This document shows positions 7,044 through 13,254 of a stretch of 13,792 bases of DNA, piece by piece. Made by a program: the position numbers and the translations under genes. How positions within the stretch are numbered: position 1 is the first letter of the stretch; each line of letters opens with the position of its first letter. The DNA is taken from assembly GCA_903925435.1 (NCBI GenBank), contig CAIYFF010000235.1, forward strand, positions 1 through 13,792. The letters are read 5' to 3'. A model generated the notes under the pieces. It searched no databases. It saw only the letters and a list, made by a program, of their open reading frames with translations, and was not told the DNA's origin. The stretch comes from an uncultured Planctomycetota bacterium. Its GTDB lineage: Bacteria; Planctomycetota; UBA1135; UBA2386.

Positions 7044-8398
7044 TACTGCAGCCCGTACTCGCGGATCTTGCGGTAGAGAGTCCGCTCGCTGATTCCCATC
7101 GACTTCGCAGCCTTCTGGCGGTTGCCCTGGCACAACTGCAGCGCGACCCGGATGTGGTTCTGCTCCACCTCCTGCGCGGTGTGCCCGGCGAGGAACTGCC
7201 AACTGTCCTGGCCCGCCGGAATCGGCGCCCAGATCTCGGGCGGCAGGTCATTGCGCGTGAGGATGTTGCCGCGCGCGCGCACGACCATCGACTCGATCGC
7301 GTTCTTCAGCTCGCGCACGTTGCCGGGCCAGTCGTATTGCACGAGTGGCACCAACGCCTCGCGATCGATGGAGTCCACGCCCTTCGAGTGCATCTCGGCA
7401 AACCGCTTCACGAAGTGGTCGACGAGCAGCTTGATGTCCGCGCGACGCTCGCGCAGCGGCGGCAACTCGATCGTGACGACTCGCAGGCGGAAGTAGAGAT
7501 CTTGACGGAACGATCCGTCCTTCACCTTCTGCAGCAAATCCGCGTTCGTCGCCGCGAGCACTCGGCAATCGACAGGCCGCATGCGATTGTCGCCAAGGCG
7601 CGCCACCGCGCGTTCCTCGAGCACGCGCAGCAACTTGACCTGAGTCTGCAGTGGCATGTCGCCCACTTCGTCGAGCAGCAGCGTGCCGCCGTTCGCGTAT
7701 TCGAACTTGCCTTCGCGATCCGCGACGGCGCCCGTGAACGCGCCCTTCACGTGCCCGAACAACTCGCTCTCGATCGTGCCTTCGCTCATGCCGCCGCAGT
7801 TGATCGGCACGAACGGCTTCTGGTGCCGCGGCGACAACTTGTGCATGGCGTGGGCGATCAGCTCCTTGCCGGTGCCCGACTCGCCGAGGATCAGAACCGA
7901 CGCTGCCGTAGGGGCGATCTGGCGAACGGTGTCGAGCACGCGCCGCATGCGCGGGTCCTGACCCACGATGCCATCGATGCCGAAGGACCGCTCCAACTGG
8001 CCGCGCATGTCCTCGTAGCGCAGGTCCTTCTGGTGGTCCTCGAGGCACTTCTTGACCTTGGTGCGAAGGTCTTTGAGGTCCACCGGCTTCTCGACGTAGT
8101 AGGTGGCGCCCTTCTCCATCGCCTGCACCGCCACGTCGCGGCTGCCGTGTCCGGTCAGCATGACCACGCGCGAGTTCGCGTAGTTGTCACGCGCCGCTTG
8201 CAGCACCGCAAAGCCGTCGAGGTCCTTCATCACGAGGTCCGTGACGACGACCGCAAAGCGTCGGTTCTTCAGGATCTCGACCGCAGCACGGCCACTATCG
8301 GCTTCCGTGATCTCCACGGGCAGGCTTTCGAGCGCAGCGACGAGCGTCTGCCGCAGATTGTCGTCGTCGTCGACGACGAGGATGGGGTCGATGCTCAT
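7043..8398 (-). CDS. NtrC-family sigma-54-dependent response regulator
   Basis: This 451-residue regulator has three domains. The receiver (1-120) carries the acidic pocket DDDD (10-13), phospho-acceptor D54 (VVTDLVM), T82 and K104 (VEKP). The AAA+ sigma-54 activator domain (about 140-370) has Walker A GESGTGKE (172-179), the GAFTGA sigma-54 contact loop (219-224), Walker B TLLLDE (239-244) and the WPGNVREL signature. The C-terminus is a Fis-type helix-turn-helix (about 408-450, NRQKAAKSMGISERTLYRKI). All key residues are present, so it should be phosphorylated and drive sigma-54 promoters. Its partner is the kinase encoded 15 bases upstream. Its targets are not evident: I see no sigma-54 -24/-12 site beside these genes. 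The family resembles AtoC/NtrC; no closer name is justified. Confidence 0.95.
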   Translation of the reverse strand: MSIDPILVVDDDDNLRQTLVAALESLPVEITEADSGRAAVEILKNRRFAVVVTDLVMKDLDGFAVLQAARDNYANSRVVMLTGHGSRDVAVQAMEKGATYYVEKPVDLKDLRTKVKKCLEDHQKDLRYEDMRGQLERSFGIDGIVGQDPRMRRVLDTVRQIAPTAASVLILGESGTGKELIAHAMHKLSPRHQKPFVPINCGGMSEGTIESELFGHVKGAFTGAVADREGKFEYANGGTLLLDEVGDMPLQTQVKLLRVLEERAVARLGDNRMRPVDCRVLAATNADLLQKVKDGSFRQDLYFRLRVVTIELPPLRERRADIKLLVDHFVKRFAEMHSKGVDSIDREALVPLVQYDWPGNVRELKNAIESMVVRARGNILTRNDLPPEIWAPIPAGQDSWQFLAGHTAQEVEQNHIRVALQLCQGNRQKAAKSMGISERTLYRKIREYGLQ

Positions 8399-8413
8399 GC
8401 CGGTACTTGGATG

Positions 8414-9136
8414 CTATGCGTGGATCTTGCCGGGGAGCCGCATCGTGAACTGCGTGCCCTTCCCGACTTCCGAGGTGAACGTCAGCGCGCCGCCGTGCTC
8501 CTCGACGACGCGGCGCACGGTCGGCAGTCCGAGGCCGGTGCCCGTCTTCTTCGTGCTGAAGTAGGGATCGAAGATGCGCGGCTGCACTTCGGGCGCGATG
8601 CCGGCGCCGGTGTCCGTGACGCGCACCAACACGTCGTCGCCGTCACGCTGGCTCGAGACGAGCACCTGGCCGCCATCGGGCGTCGACTCGCCGGCATTGC
8701 GCAACAGGTTGACCACTGCAGCCTGCAAGTGGTCCCAATCCGCCGGCACCTTGCCGACCGCGCCGGGGTAGAAGCGCAGCGAGACGTTGCGCTCGCGCAA
8801 CAACGGAGCGTGGAAGTCGACGATGGCCTGCAACCGCTGGTCGAGGTCAATGGGCACGAGCATCGGCTCGGGCGCGCGCGCGAAACTGAGGAACTCCTCG
8901 AGGATCTTCTGCAGTCGGCGCACCTCGGCTTCCACGGTGCTGATGCGCTTCTGTGTGCGCTTGTCGCGCGTCGTCTCCGCGTCCTTGAAGTCCTCTAGGA
9001 CGAGTTGGAGGTTGAGGCCGATCGTCGACAGCGGGTTGCGCACCTCGTGCGCAAAGCCAGCCAGCAACGCGCCGAGTTCGGCAAGGCGCTGCGTGCGGAT
9101 CCTCGCTTGCCGTTCTTCGCGCGTGTGGTTCGCCAT
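8414..9136 (-). CDS. Soluble two-component sensor histidine kinase
   Basis: This 240-residue kinase begins almost directly with its dimerisation helix. The H-box is AGFAHEVRNPLS with phospho-acceptor H30. The N-box has N143 and N147 (NLLRNAGES), the G1 box is DTGAGI (175-180), the F-box FDPYFSTK (189-196) and the G2 box GTGLGL (199-204). It resembles the catalytic half of NtrB-like kinases. There is no transmembrane segment and no PAS, GAF or other sensor domain, so input must come from a partner or the cytoplasm. It should phosphorylate the NtrC-type regulator immediately downstream (15-base gap). Starts are possible at 9178 (TTG), 9154 and 9136. I chose 9136 because the best promoter has its -10 at 9155-9150, which would place the 9154 ATG upstream of the transcription start. 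Confidence 0.92.
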   Translation of the reverse strand: MANHTREERQARIRTQRLAELGALLAGFAHEVRNPLSTIGLNLQLVLEDFKDAETTRDKRTQKRISTVEAEVRRLQKILEEFLSFARAPEPMLVPIDLDQRLQAIVDFHAPLLRERNVSLRFYPGAVGKVPADWDHLQAAVVNLLRNAGESTPDGGQVLVSSQRDGDDVLVRVTDTGAGIAPEVQPRIFDPYFSTKKTGTGLGLPTVRRVVEEHGGALTFTSEVGKGTQFTMRLPGKIHA

Positions 9137-9149
9137 GGTCGGTCGGGCG

Positions 9150-9178
9150 ACCATAGAAACGCGCCGCGAGGGAGTCAA
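9150..9178 (-). promoter_or_regulatory. Candidate sigma-70 promoter of the histidine kinase operon
   Basis: TTGACT (9178-9173, 5 of 6) and TATGGT (9155-9150, 4 of 6) are separated by exactly 17 bases on the minus strand. Transcription would begin near 9143, giving a leader of only about 7 bases before the ATG at 9136, close to leaderless, in keeping with the lack of a Shine-Dalgarno site. Confidence 0.5.
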
Positions 9179-9200
9179 ATCGGCAGAGTCGCGCTATGGT
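9172..9200 (+). promoter_or_regulatory. Candidate promoter of the TsaC-phosphatase fusion gene
   Basis: TATGGT (9195-9200) is the same -10 sequence as on the other strand. It is preceded at 17 bases by GAGTCA (9172-9177, only 3 of 6 to a -35). Transcription would begin about at 9207, two bases before the ATG at 9209, so the message may be leaderless. The -35 overlaps that of the opposing kinase promoter. Confidence 0.35.
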
Positions 9201-9208
9201 GCGACGAA

Positions 9209-10297
9209 ATGCCAGTCGAACGCATCGTGTTGCCAAAGCCTGCGCCCGCCGCAATGGCACAACGCGCGGCCGATGCGCTGCGTCGGAAGTCGCTCGTCGT
9301 GATGCCCACCGAGACCGTCTACGGCTGCGCGGCACTCGCGAGCGACGCGGGAGCAATGGAGCGCCTTGCTGTGACGGTCGGCGGGAAGGGCCGCGCCTTT
9401 GCGCTGCATGTTGGCGACGTCGACTCGGCCCGCGCCCTCGGCGACTTCTCCGACCTTCGGGCAACTAGGCTCGCGGCCCGCTATTGGCCAGGCCCACTCA
9501 CGCTCGTCGTGCCGTCGCTGCTGCGTGCAACGGAAACGATCGGCGTCCGCGTGCCTGCGCATGCCTTCGTCCAACAGGTCGTCCACGCGCTCGGCGAACC
9601 CATCGCGATCGCGGCCATCGGGACCCAAGACCACTGGGCGGTGACGCTTGACGATGCGATCGCGTCCCTGTTCGCGGAGGTCGAACTCGCGTTCGACGGC
9701 GGCAGAACCCCCATCGGCACTCCTTCCACCGTAGTGCGTTGCACGGGACCCGCGCTCGAAACCTTGCGCGAAGGCATACTGGGCCGCGCCGAACTCATGA
9801 GCACCTCCGCCGCAACCGTCCTGTTCGTCTGCACGGGCAACACATGTCGCTCACCGATGGCAGAAGCGATCGCACGCGCAGCGATCAGCAAGCGCCTTGG
9901 CTGCGAACCGAACGAAGTCGAGGCGCGCGGAATCCGTTTTGCGAGCGCCGGCACCGGCACCATGGACGGAGTGCCTGCGAGTCCAGGAAGCCTCGCGGCA
10001 TCCGCCGAGCAAGGTCTCGACCTGTCGTCACACCAGAGCACCGCGCTCCGCGGCGAATCGGCGCGCAAGGCTGCGCAGGTCCTGTGCCTGTCGCAATCGC
10101 ACCTCGAAGCGGTGCTCGACCTGGCGCCGGATCTCGAAGGCCGCGCCGTGCTGCTGCGCAAGGATGGCGGCGACATCAGCGACCCCTACGGCGGCAGCCT
10201 TGCCGTCTACCGCCGCACGCGCGACCAGATCGCCGAAGCCGTGGCGTCGCGCGTCGACGAATGGATGGCGCTGCTGCCGAAGAACGCACGTCGCTAA
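9209..10297 (+). CDS. Fusion: TsaC/Sua5-like domain plus YwlE-like low-molecular-weight phosphatase
   Basis: This is one 362-residue frame with two domains. Residues about 1-190 are Sua5/YciO/YrdC-like, the fold that makes threonylcarbamoyl-AMP for t6A tRNA modification. It shows PTETVYG (33-39), KGR (60-62), YWPGPLTLVV (92-101), VRVP and STVV. The conserved PSAN stretch is replaced by AIAAIGTQ, so activity is uncertain. From M197 on it is a low-molecular-weight phosphatase: loop CTGNTCRS with nucleophile C208 and R214, and DPYGGS with acid D325. T212 matches the Thr that gives B. subtilis YwlE its phosphoarginine preference, so an arginine phosphatase is more likely than a tyrosine phosphatase or ArsC. 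B. subtilis keeps ywlC (Sua5) and ywlE close together, so the fusion echoes a known neighbourhood. No stop or shift separates the halves, though the ATG at 9797 could give a free phosphatase. It is the only plus-strand gene. Confidence 0.88.
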   Translation: MPVERIVLPKPAPAAMAQRAADALRRKSLVVMPTETVYGCAALASDAGAMERLAVTVGGKGRAFALHVGDVDSARALGDFSDLRATRLAARYWPGPLTLVVPSLLRATETIGVRVPAHAFVQQVVHALGEPIAIAAIGTQDHWAVTLDDAIASLFAEVELAFDGGRTPIGTPSTVVRCTGPALETLREGILGRAELMSTSAATVLFVCTGNTCRSPMAEAIARAAISKRLGCEPNEVEARGIRFASAGTGTMDGVPASPGSLAASAEQGLDLSSHQSTALRGESARKAAQVLCLSQSHLEAVLDLAPDLEGRAVLLRKDGGDISDPYGGSLAVYRRTRDQIAEAVASRVDEWMALLPKNARR

Positions 10298-10309
10298 CAG
10301 CGCACGATG

Positions 10310-10326
10310 GCGAGCGCCACGCTCGC
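10310..10326. terminator. Hairpin between convergent genes, possible two-way terminator
   Basis: GCGAGCG (10310-10316) and CGCTCGC (10320-10326) form a perfect 7-base, all but one G/C stem with a 3-base loop. It fills most of the 32-base gap between the convergent fusion gene (stop 10297) and polyketide synthase gene (stop 10330). The position suits a bidirectional terminator. No T-run is present on either side, so termination strength is unsure. Confidence 0.45.
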
Positions 10327-10329
10327 GCG

Positions 10330-11379
10330 TCACCAGCGCAGCAACAGCAACTCGCTGCAGAACCCTGGCCCCATCGCCAACATGACGCCGGGGCTGCCTG
10401 GAGCCGGACGTCGCGTGGCCATCGTGTCCTCGAGGATCAGCAGCACCGACGCGCTCGACAGATTGCCCGCGCGCTCGAGATGACTCCAACTGCACTGGAG
10501 ATCGCTCTCCGTGATGCCGAGTCCTTCCTGCAAACCAAGGAGCACCTTGGGCCCACCCGGGTGGCACACCCAACTCTTCACGTCCTTCCGCGACATCCCA
10601 CGATCCGCGAGGAAGCGATCGATGTCCTGCGGCAATCGTTCGCGCGCCACAGTCGGAACCTGCGGCGACAGGATGATCTGGAACCCGTGCGCGCCAATGT
10701 TCCAGCCCATCACGTCTTCGGTGTCGCGATAGAACACCGAACGCGTTGCTTCGATCGTGGGCCCATCTCCAGCGCGTTCTGCGCCCACCACCACGGCGCA
10801 ACTCGCGCCATCGCCGAACAGCCCAGTGCTGATCAGGTTCGCAACCGAAGCATCGCTGCGCTGCAGCGTCAGCGAGCACAATTCCACCGTGAGCACTAGC
10901 GCAACGCCGCGCTTGTCGCCTCGCGCGTAATCACAGGCGCGCGACACCGCGGCAGCGCCTGCCGCGCAACCCATGCCGAACATCGGCACGCGGCGCACAT
11001 CTTCGCGCATGCCCATTCGATTCATCAGGCGAGCTTCGAGCGATGGGCTCGCGAGGCCGGTCACCGTCGAGAAGAAGAACGCATCGACGTCCTTCGGCTG
11101 CAAGCCTGCGCGGTCGAGCGCCGCGCGCACGGCGCGTTCGCCGAGATCGAGCGCACACCGCAACCACGCCGCGTTGAAGTCAGAGAACGTCTTCAGTGCT
11201 GCGTATTCCTCCAGAGGCAGCGCGAGGCAGCGAGTATTGACCCGCGTGTTCTCGTGCAGTGCAGCAATGCGACGCGCGGCAGAAGGTTCTCCCTCGAACA
11301 CGCGCTCGAGATAGCGCGTGAGGGTCGGCTGGTCGTAGACATGCTTCGGCAGGGCGCTGCCGACTGCGGCGATCTTCAT
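10330..11379 (-). CDS. Type III polyketide synthase (chalcone synthase family)
   Basis: This 349-residue homodimeric-type condensing enzyme extends an acyl-CoA starter with malonyl-CoA and cyclises it. The triad is intact: C138 in GMGCAAGAAA, H273 in CHPGGPKVL and N306 in AGNLSSAS. Other marks are the opening AAVGSALPKH, STVTGLASPSLEARLMNRMG, GDGASCAVVVG and the C-terminal GPGF loop (337-340). The length is normal for bacterial members. The sequence looks like bacterial alkylpyrone/alkylresorcinol synthases more than like KAS III, because of the GPGF loop and CHPGGPKVL. The ATG at 11379 shares one base with the stop of the upstream membrane methyltransferase (TGATG), which excludes the longer open frame to 11538. 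It is the last gene of an overlapping five-gene operon with two methyltransferases, so its product is probably methylated. The starter and ring type cannot be told from sequence by eye. Confidence 0.92.
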   Translation of the reverse strand: MKIAAVGSALPKHVYDQPTLTRYLERVFEGEPSAARRIAALHENTRVNTRCLALPLEEYAALKTFSDFNAAWLRCALDLGERAVRAALDRAGLQPKDVDAFFFSTVTGLASPSLEARLMNRMGMREDVRRVPMFGMGCAAGAAAVSRACDYARGDKRGVALVLTVELCSLTLQRSDASVANLISTGLFGDGASCAVVVGAERAGDGPTIEATRSVFYRDTEDVMGWNIGAHGFQIILSPQVPTVARERLPQDIDRFLADRGMSRKDVKSWVCHPGGPKVLLGLQEGLGITESDLQCSWSHLERAGNLSSASVLLILEDTMATRRPAPGSPGVMLAMGPGFCSELLLLRW

Positions 11380-12116
11380 CAGGGTGCTCGTCTCGGAATC
11401 ATGTAGGGCACGGCGCGCCGATAGCGTTCGAAGCGGTCGCCGTAGATCCGCAACCAGCGTCGTTCCTTGAGCCGCGGACCAACGACGCAGTAGAGGGTCC
11501 AGACGGCGCAGAGCGCAAGCCAGTCCAGAGTCCAACATGGCGCGGTCAACAGGACCAGGGCGAAGCCGAGGTAGATGGGCTGGCGGCAGAAGCGAAACAA
11601 TCCGCGCTCAGGCAGGCCGCCGTAGCGCACTTCGCGCGATTGGACAACCGCAGTCCATCCCACAGCGCCCGTCTGCAGCGCAAGGCCTGCGTCCGAGAGC
11701 GCCTTCACCAAGAACGCCCATGCGCACGCAAACACGATCGCGTGCGCGAGCAGCGCCACTCCGGATGGATCCCGCCACACGATGCCCGTTGGCGACCAGA
11801 GCCAGAAGGCCGCGAGCAACTGCAGCGATCCGATCCACGCATAGGTCGTAGTCGCAAGCCGGCCGCCGCCCCACGGCGCGATCCTGCGTAGCACGGACCT
11901 CCCGTGCGTGGACAACAGCCACGAATGGAGCAGCGGGAACTGCAACGCGAGCGCTGCATTGGCCGCGAACGCGAGGGCGCCGTGTAGCAAACCGAACCCG
12001 CACTGCATGCCGGTGGACAACGCGTACGCCATCGAACCCACCGCTAACGCGAACGTCGCATGCGCGGCGAGCCCGTAGGCGATCGCGAACACCTTGAGCA
12101 CGGGACCAGCGTTCAT
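11379..12116 (-). CDS. Membrane methyltransferase, isoprenylcysteine carboxyl methyltransferase/MddA-like
   Basis: This 245-residue integral membrane protein has about five or six hydrophobic segments. The first half (LLHSWLLSTHGRSVLRR, then TTTYAWIGSLQLLAAFWLW) resembles the methanethiol S-methyltransferase MddA/NnrU branch. The C-terminus has the family's SAM-binding pattern: FRFCRQPIYLGF, then PRLKERRWLRIYGDRFERY and a final basic tail. The usual RHP is RQP and the usual EE pair is KER, so it is a divergent member. In B. subtilis a member of this superfamily (BpsB) methylates alkylpyrones made by the type III synthase BpsA. The same pairing here suggests O-methylation of the polyketide at the membrane. 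The ATG at 12116 overlaps the upstream methyltransferase stop as ATGA, and its own stop overlaps the synthase start by one base. MddA-like S-methylation cannot be excluded. Confidence 0.85.
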   Translation of the reverse strand: MNAGPVLKVFAIAYGLAAHATFALAVGSMAYALSTGMQCGFGLLHGALAFAANAALALQFPLLHSWLLSTHGRSVLRRIAPWGGGRLATTTYAWIGSLQLLAAFWLWSPTGIVWRDPSGVALLAHAIVFACAWAFLVKALSDAGLALQTGAVGWTAVVQSREVRYGGLPERGLFRFCRQPIYLGFALVLLTAPCWTLDWLALCAVWTLYCVVGPRLKERRWLRIYGDRFERYRRAVPYMIPRRAP

Positions 12117-12823
12117 CGCGCCTCCTTGACGAATCCCATGCAGTAGGACACCGCCATGCTTCGTGCGGGGGCAAGCTGAACGCACCGGCTACGGAGCGAC
12201 GCGAGGAGGCGTGGGCGCTCGCCGCATGCATGCGTGGCGCGCAGGCCTGCGGCAGATGCAGAATCGCGAAGTTCCGAAGGGCGCACGAACATGCGCGCGT
12301 CATGCGTTCCGCGCGGGATCAAACCAAGGCCCTCGCCGAGCCAGACTGCGAGCACACGTGCGCGCATCGTGCGATTGATCGTGTTGACGAACAGCGCGCC
12401 GCCGGGCCGAAGCATCCTGGCCGCGGCTGCAACCGCGACGCGAGGCTCTGGCAGGTGCTCCACGACGTCGCACAGCATCGCGAGGTCCACGGTCTCGTCT
12501 GCGATGCCTGGCGCCGCGATGTCACCGCACACGAAGTGGGCGCGCGGCTCCGCTTGCTGCGATGCGGACCGCAGTGCGTTGTGGGCGCGATCCACTCCGA
12601 CCACGCGCGCTCCCGTGCGAGCGAGCGCCACGGACATCAAGCCGCCGCCGCAGCCCAGGTCGGCGACGACAGCCGGCAGCTGTGTGGGAAACCAATCCGT
12701 CATCCATCGCCGCAAAATCGACAGACGCACTTCGTTGACCGCGCGCAGCGACGCAAAGTCGCGGCACGATTCGTCCCACCATCCATCGCGGTCGAACACG
12801 GACGCAGCGCTGTCGTTCGTCAC
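12113..12823 (-). CDS. UbiG-like class I SAM-dependent methyltransferase
   Basis: This 236-residue protein has the usual length of UbiG, the O-methyltransferase of ubiquinone synthesis. It shows the family order: WWDES near residue 15 and LRAVNEVRL (27-34). The SAM motif DLGCGGG is at 55-61, the ribose-binding acid is D78 (GVDRA), and VVEHLPEP is at 120-127. LRPGGALFVNTINRTMRA is followed by GLIPRGTHDARMFVRPSEL, the long C-terminal signature of UbiG. UbiG methylates polyprenyl catechols. Here the operon points to a phenolic lipid made by the type III synthase, though a quinone substrate remains possible. The start is the GTG at 12823, which overlaps the upstream lipoprotein stop as GTGA. The frame is open to 12949 but that would lie inside the lipoprotein gene. 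It overlaps the next gene by four bases. Confidence 0.88.
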   Translation of the reverse strand: MTNDSAASVFDRDGWWDESCRDFASLRAVNEVRLSILRRWMTDWFPTQLPAVVADLGCGGGLMSVALARTGARVVGVDRAHNALRSASQQAEPRAHFVCGDIAAPGIADETVDLAMLCDVVEHLPEPRVAVAAAARMLRPGGALFVNTINRTMRARVLAVWLGEGLGLIPRGTHDARMFVRPSELRDSASAAGLRATHACGERPRLLASLRSRCVQLAPARSMAVSYCMGFVKEAR

Positions 12824-13254
12824 GAACCCCCGACGGGCTGCATGACGATCGTGCCACCGGCAACTTGGATCCGCAGGAATGCGCCGCCGGCCTCGCAGCG
12901 CGCGGGCTCCCCACCGTCGAGGGACAAGCCAGCTGCATCGAGCCGCCATGTTCCGCCGAGTGTCTGAAAGCCCAGTCCGTCTTCACCATCGACGAGCGCG
13001 GCGCCGGTGTAGCGACCATCGGCAACGAACACGTAGTAGACCTTCCGCAGCGACAACGCCGCATCGCCTTCGATGCTGCGCGACTCGTGGAATCCCACCA
13101 GTTGTTGGCCCGTGGCAGGTTGCCACGCAACAGCGGCCAGGAGCGCATCCGAGGCAACCGCGCGATCTGCAGAGGCCACGACGTTGGACGCGTAGCAACC
13201 GCCGAGCACGACACACGGAGCGAGCAACGCCGCACGCAGGATCTCACTTCGCAC
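12820..13254 (-). CDS. Small putative lipoprotein of unknown function
   Basis: This 144-residue protein has an N-terminal lipoprotein signal: hydrophobic ILRAALLAPCVVLGGC, with a lipobox LGGC and acylated Cys at 20. The mature part is probably beta-rich (RKVYYVFVADGRYTGAALV, GGTWRLDAAGLSLDGG, FLRIQVAGGTIVMQPV), like a small barrel. I do not recognise a family. The GTG start at 13254 is supported by AGGAG at 13265-13261, six bases away, and puts the signal sequence at the N-terminus. The start overlaps the YceI-like gene's end by 11 bases and its stop overlaps the UbiG-like start, so it is firmly part of the polyketide operon. Being lipid-anchored and next to a YceI protein, it might hold or hand over the lipid product in the periplasm. 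That is inference only. Confidence 0.78.
   Translation of the reverse strand: MRSEILRAALLAPCVVLGGCYASNVVASADRAVASDALLAAVAWQPATGQQLVGFHESRSIEGDAALSLRKVYYVFVADGRYTGAALVDGEDGLGFQTLGGTWRLDAAGLSLDGGEPARCEAGGAFLRIQVAGGTIVMQPVGGS

Noticed and set aside
6987..7202. Upstream extension of the TPR gene to 7202
   Set aside because: The extra residues overlap the sigma-54 activator and precede a clear signal peptide that begins at 6986.
3840..8998. Long plus-strand open frames (3840-5393, 5493-7076, 6764-8998)
   Set aside because: They lie opposite well-supported minus-strand genes, have Arg/Leu/His-rich low-complexity products with no motif, and arise from the lack of stops in GC-rich DNA.
9005..9208. 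Upstream extension of the fusion gene to 9005
   Set aside because: It is antisense to the histidine kinase and adds Arg-rich residues ahead of the family's normal N-terminus.
9797..10297. Separate phosphatase gene starting at the ATG at 9797
   Set aside because: The frame is continuous with the TsaC-like domain and has no stop or Shine-Dalgarno before it. It is kept only as a possible internal start.
9736..10297. Arsenate reductase (ArsC) annotation of the phosphatase domain
   Set aside because: There is no ars context, and the CTGNTCRS loop with Thr fits YwlE better.
11380..11538. Upstream extension of the polyketide synthase to 11538
   Set aside because: It overlaps the membrane methyltransferase. 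The family N-terminus begins at the ATG at 11379.
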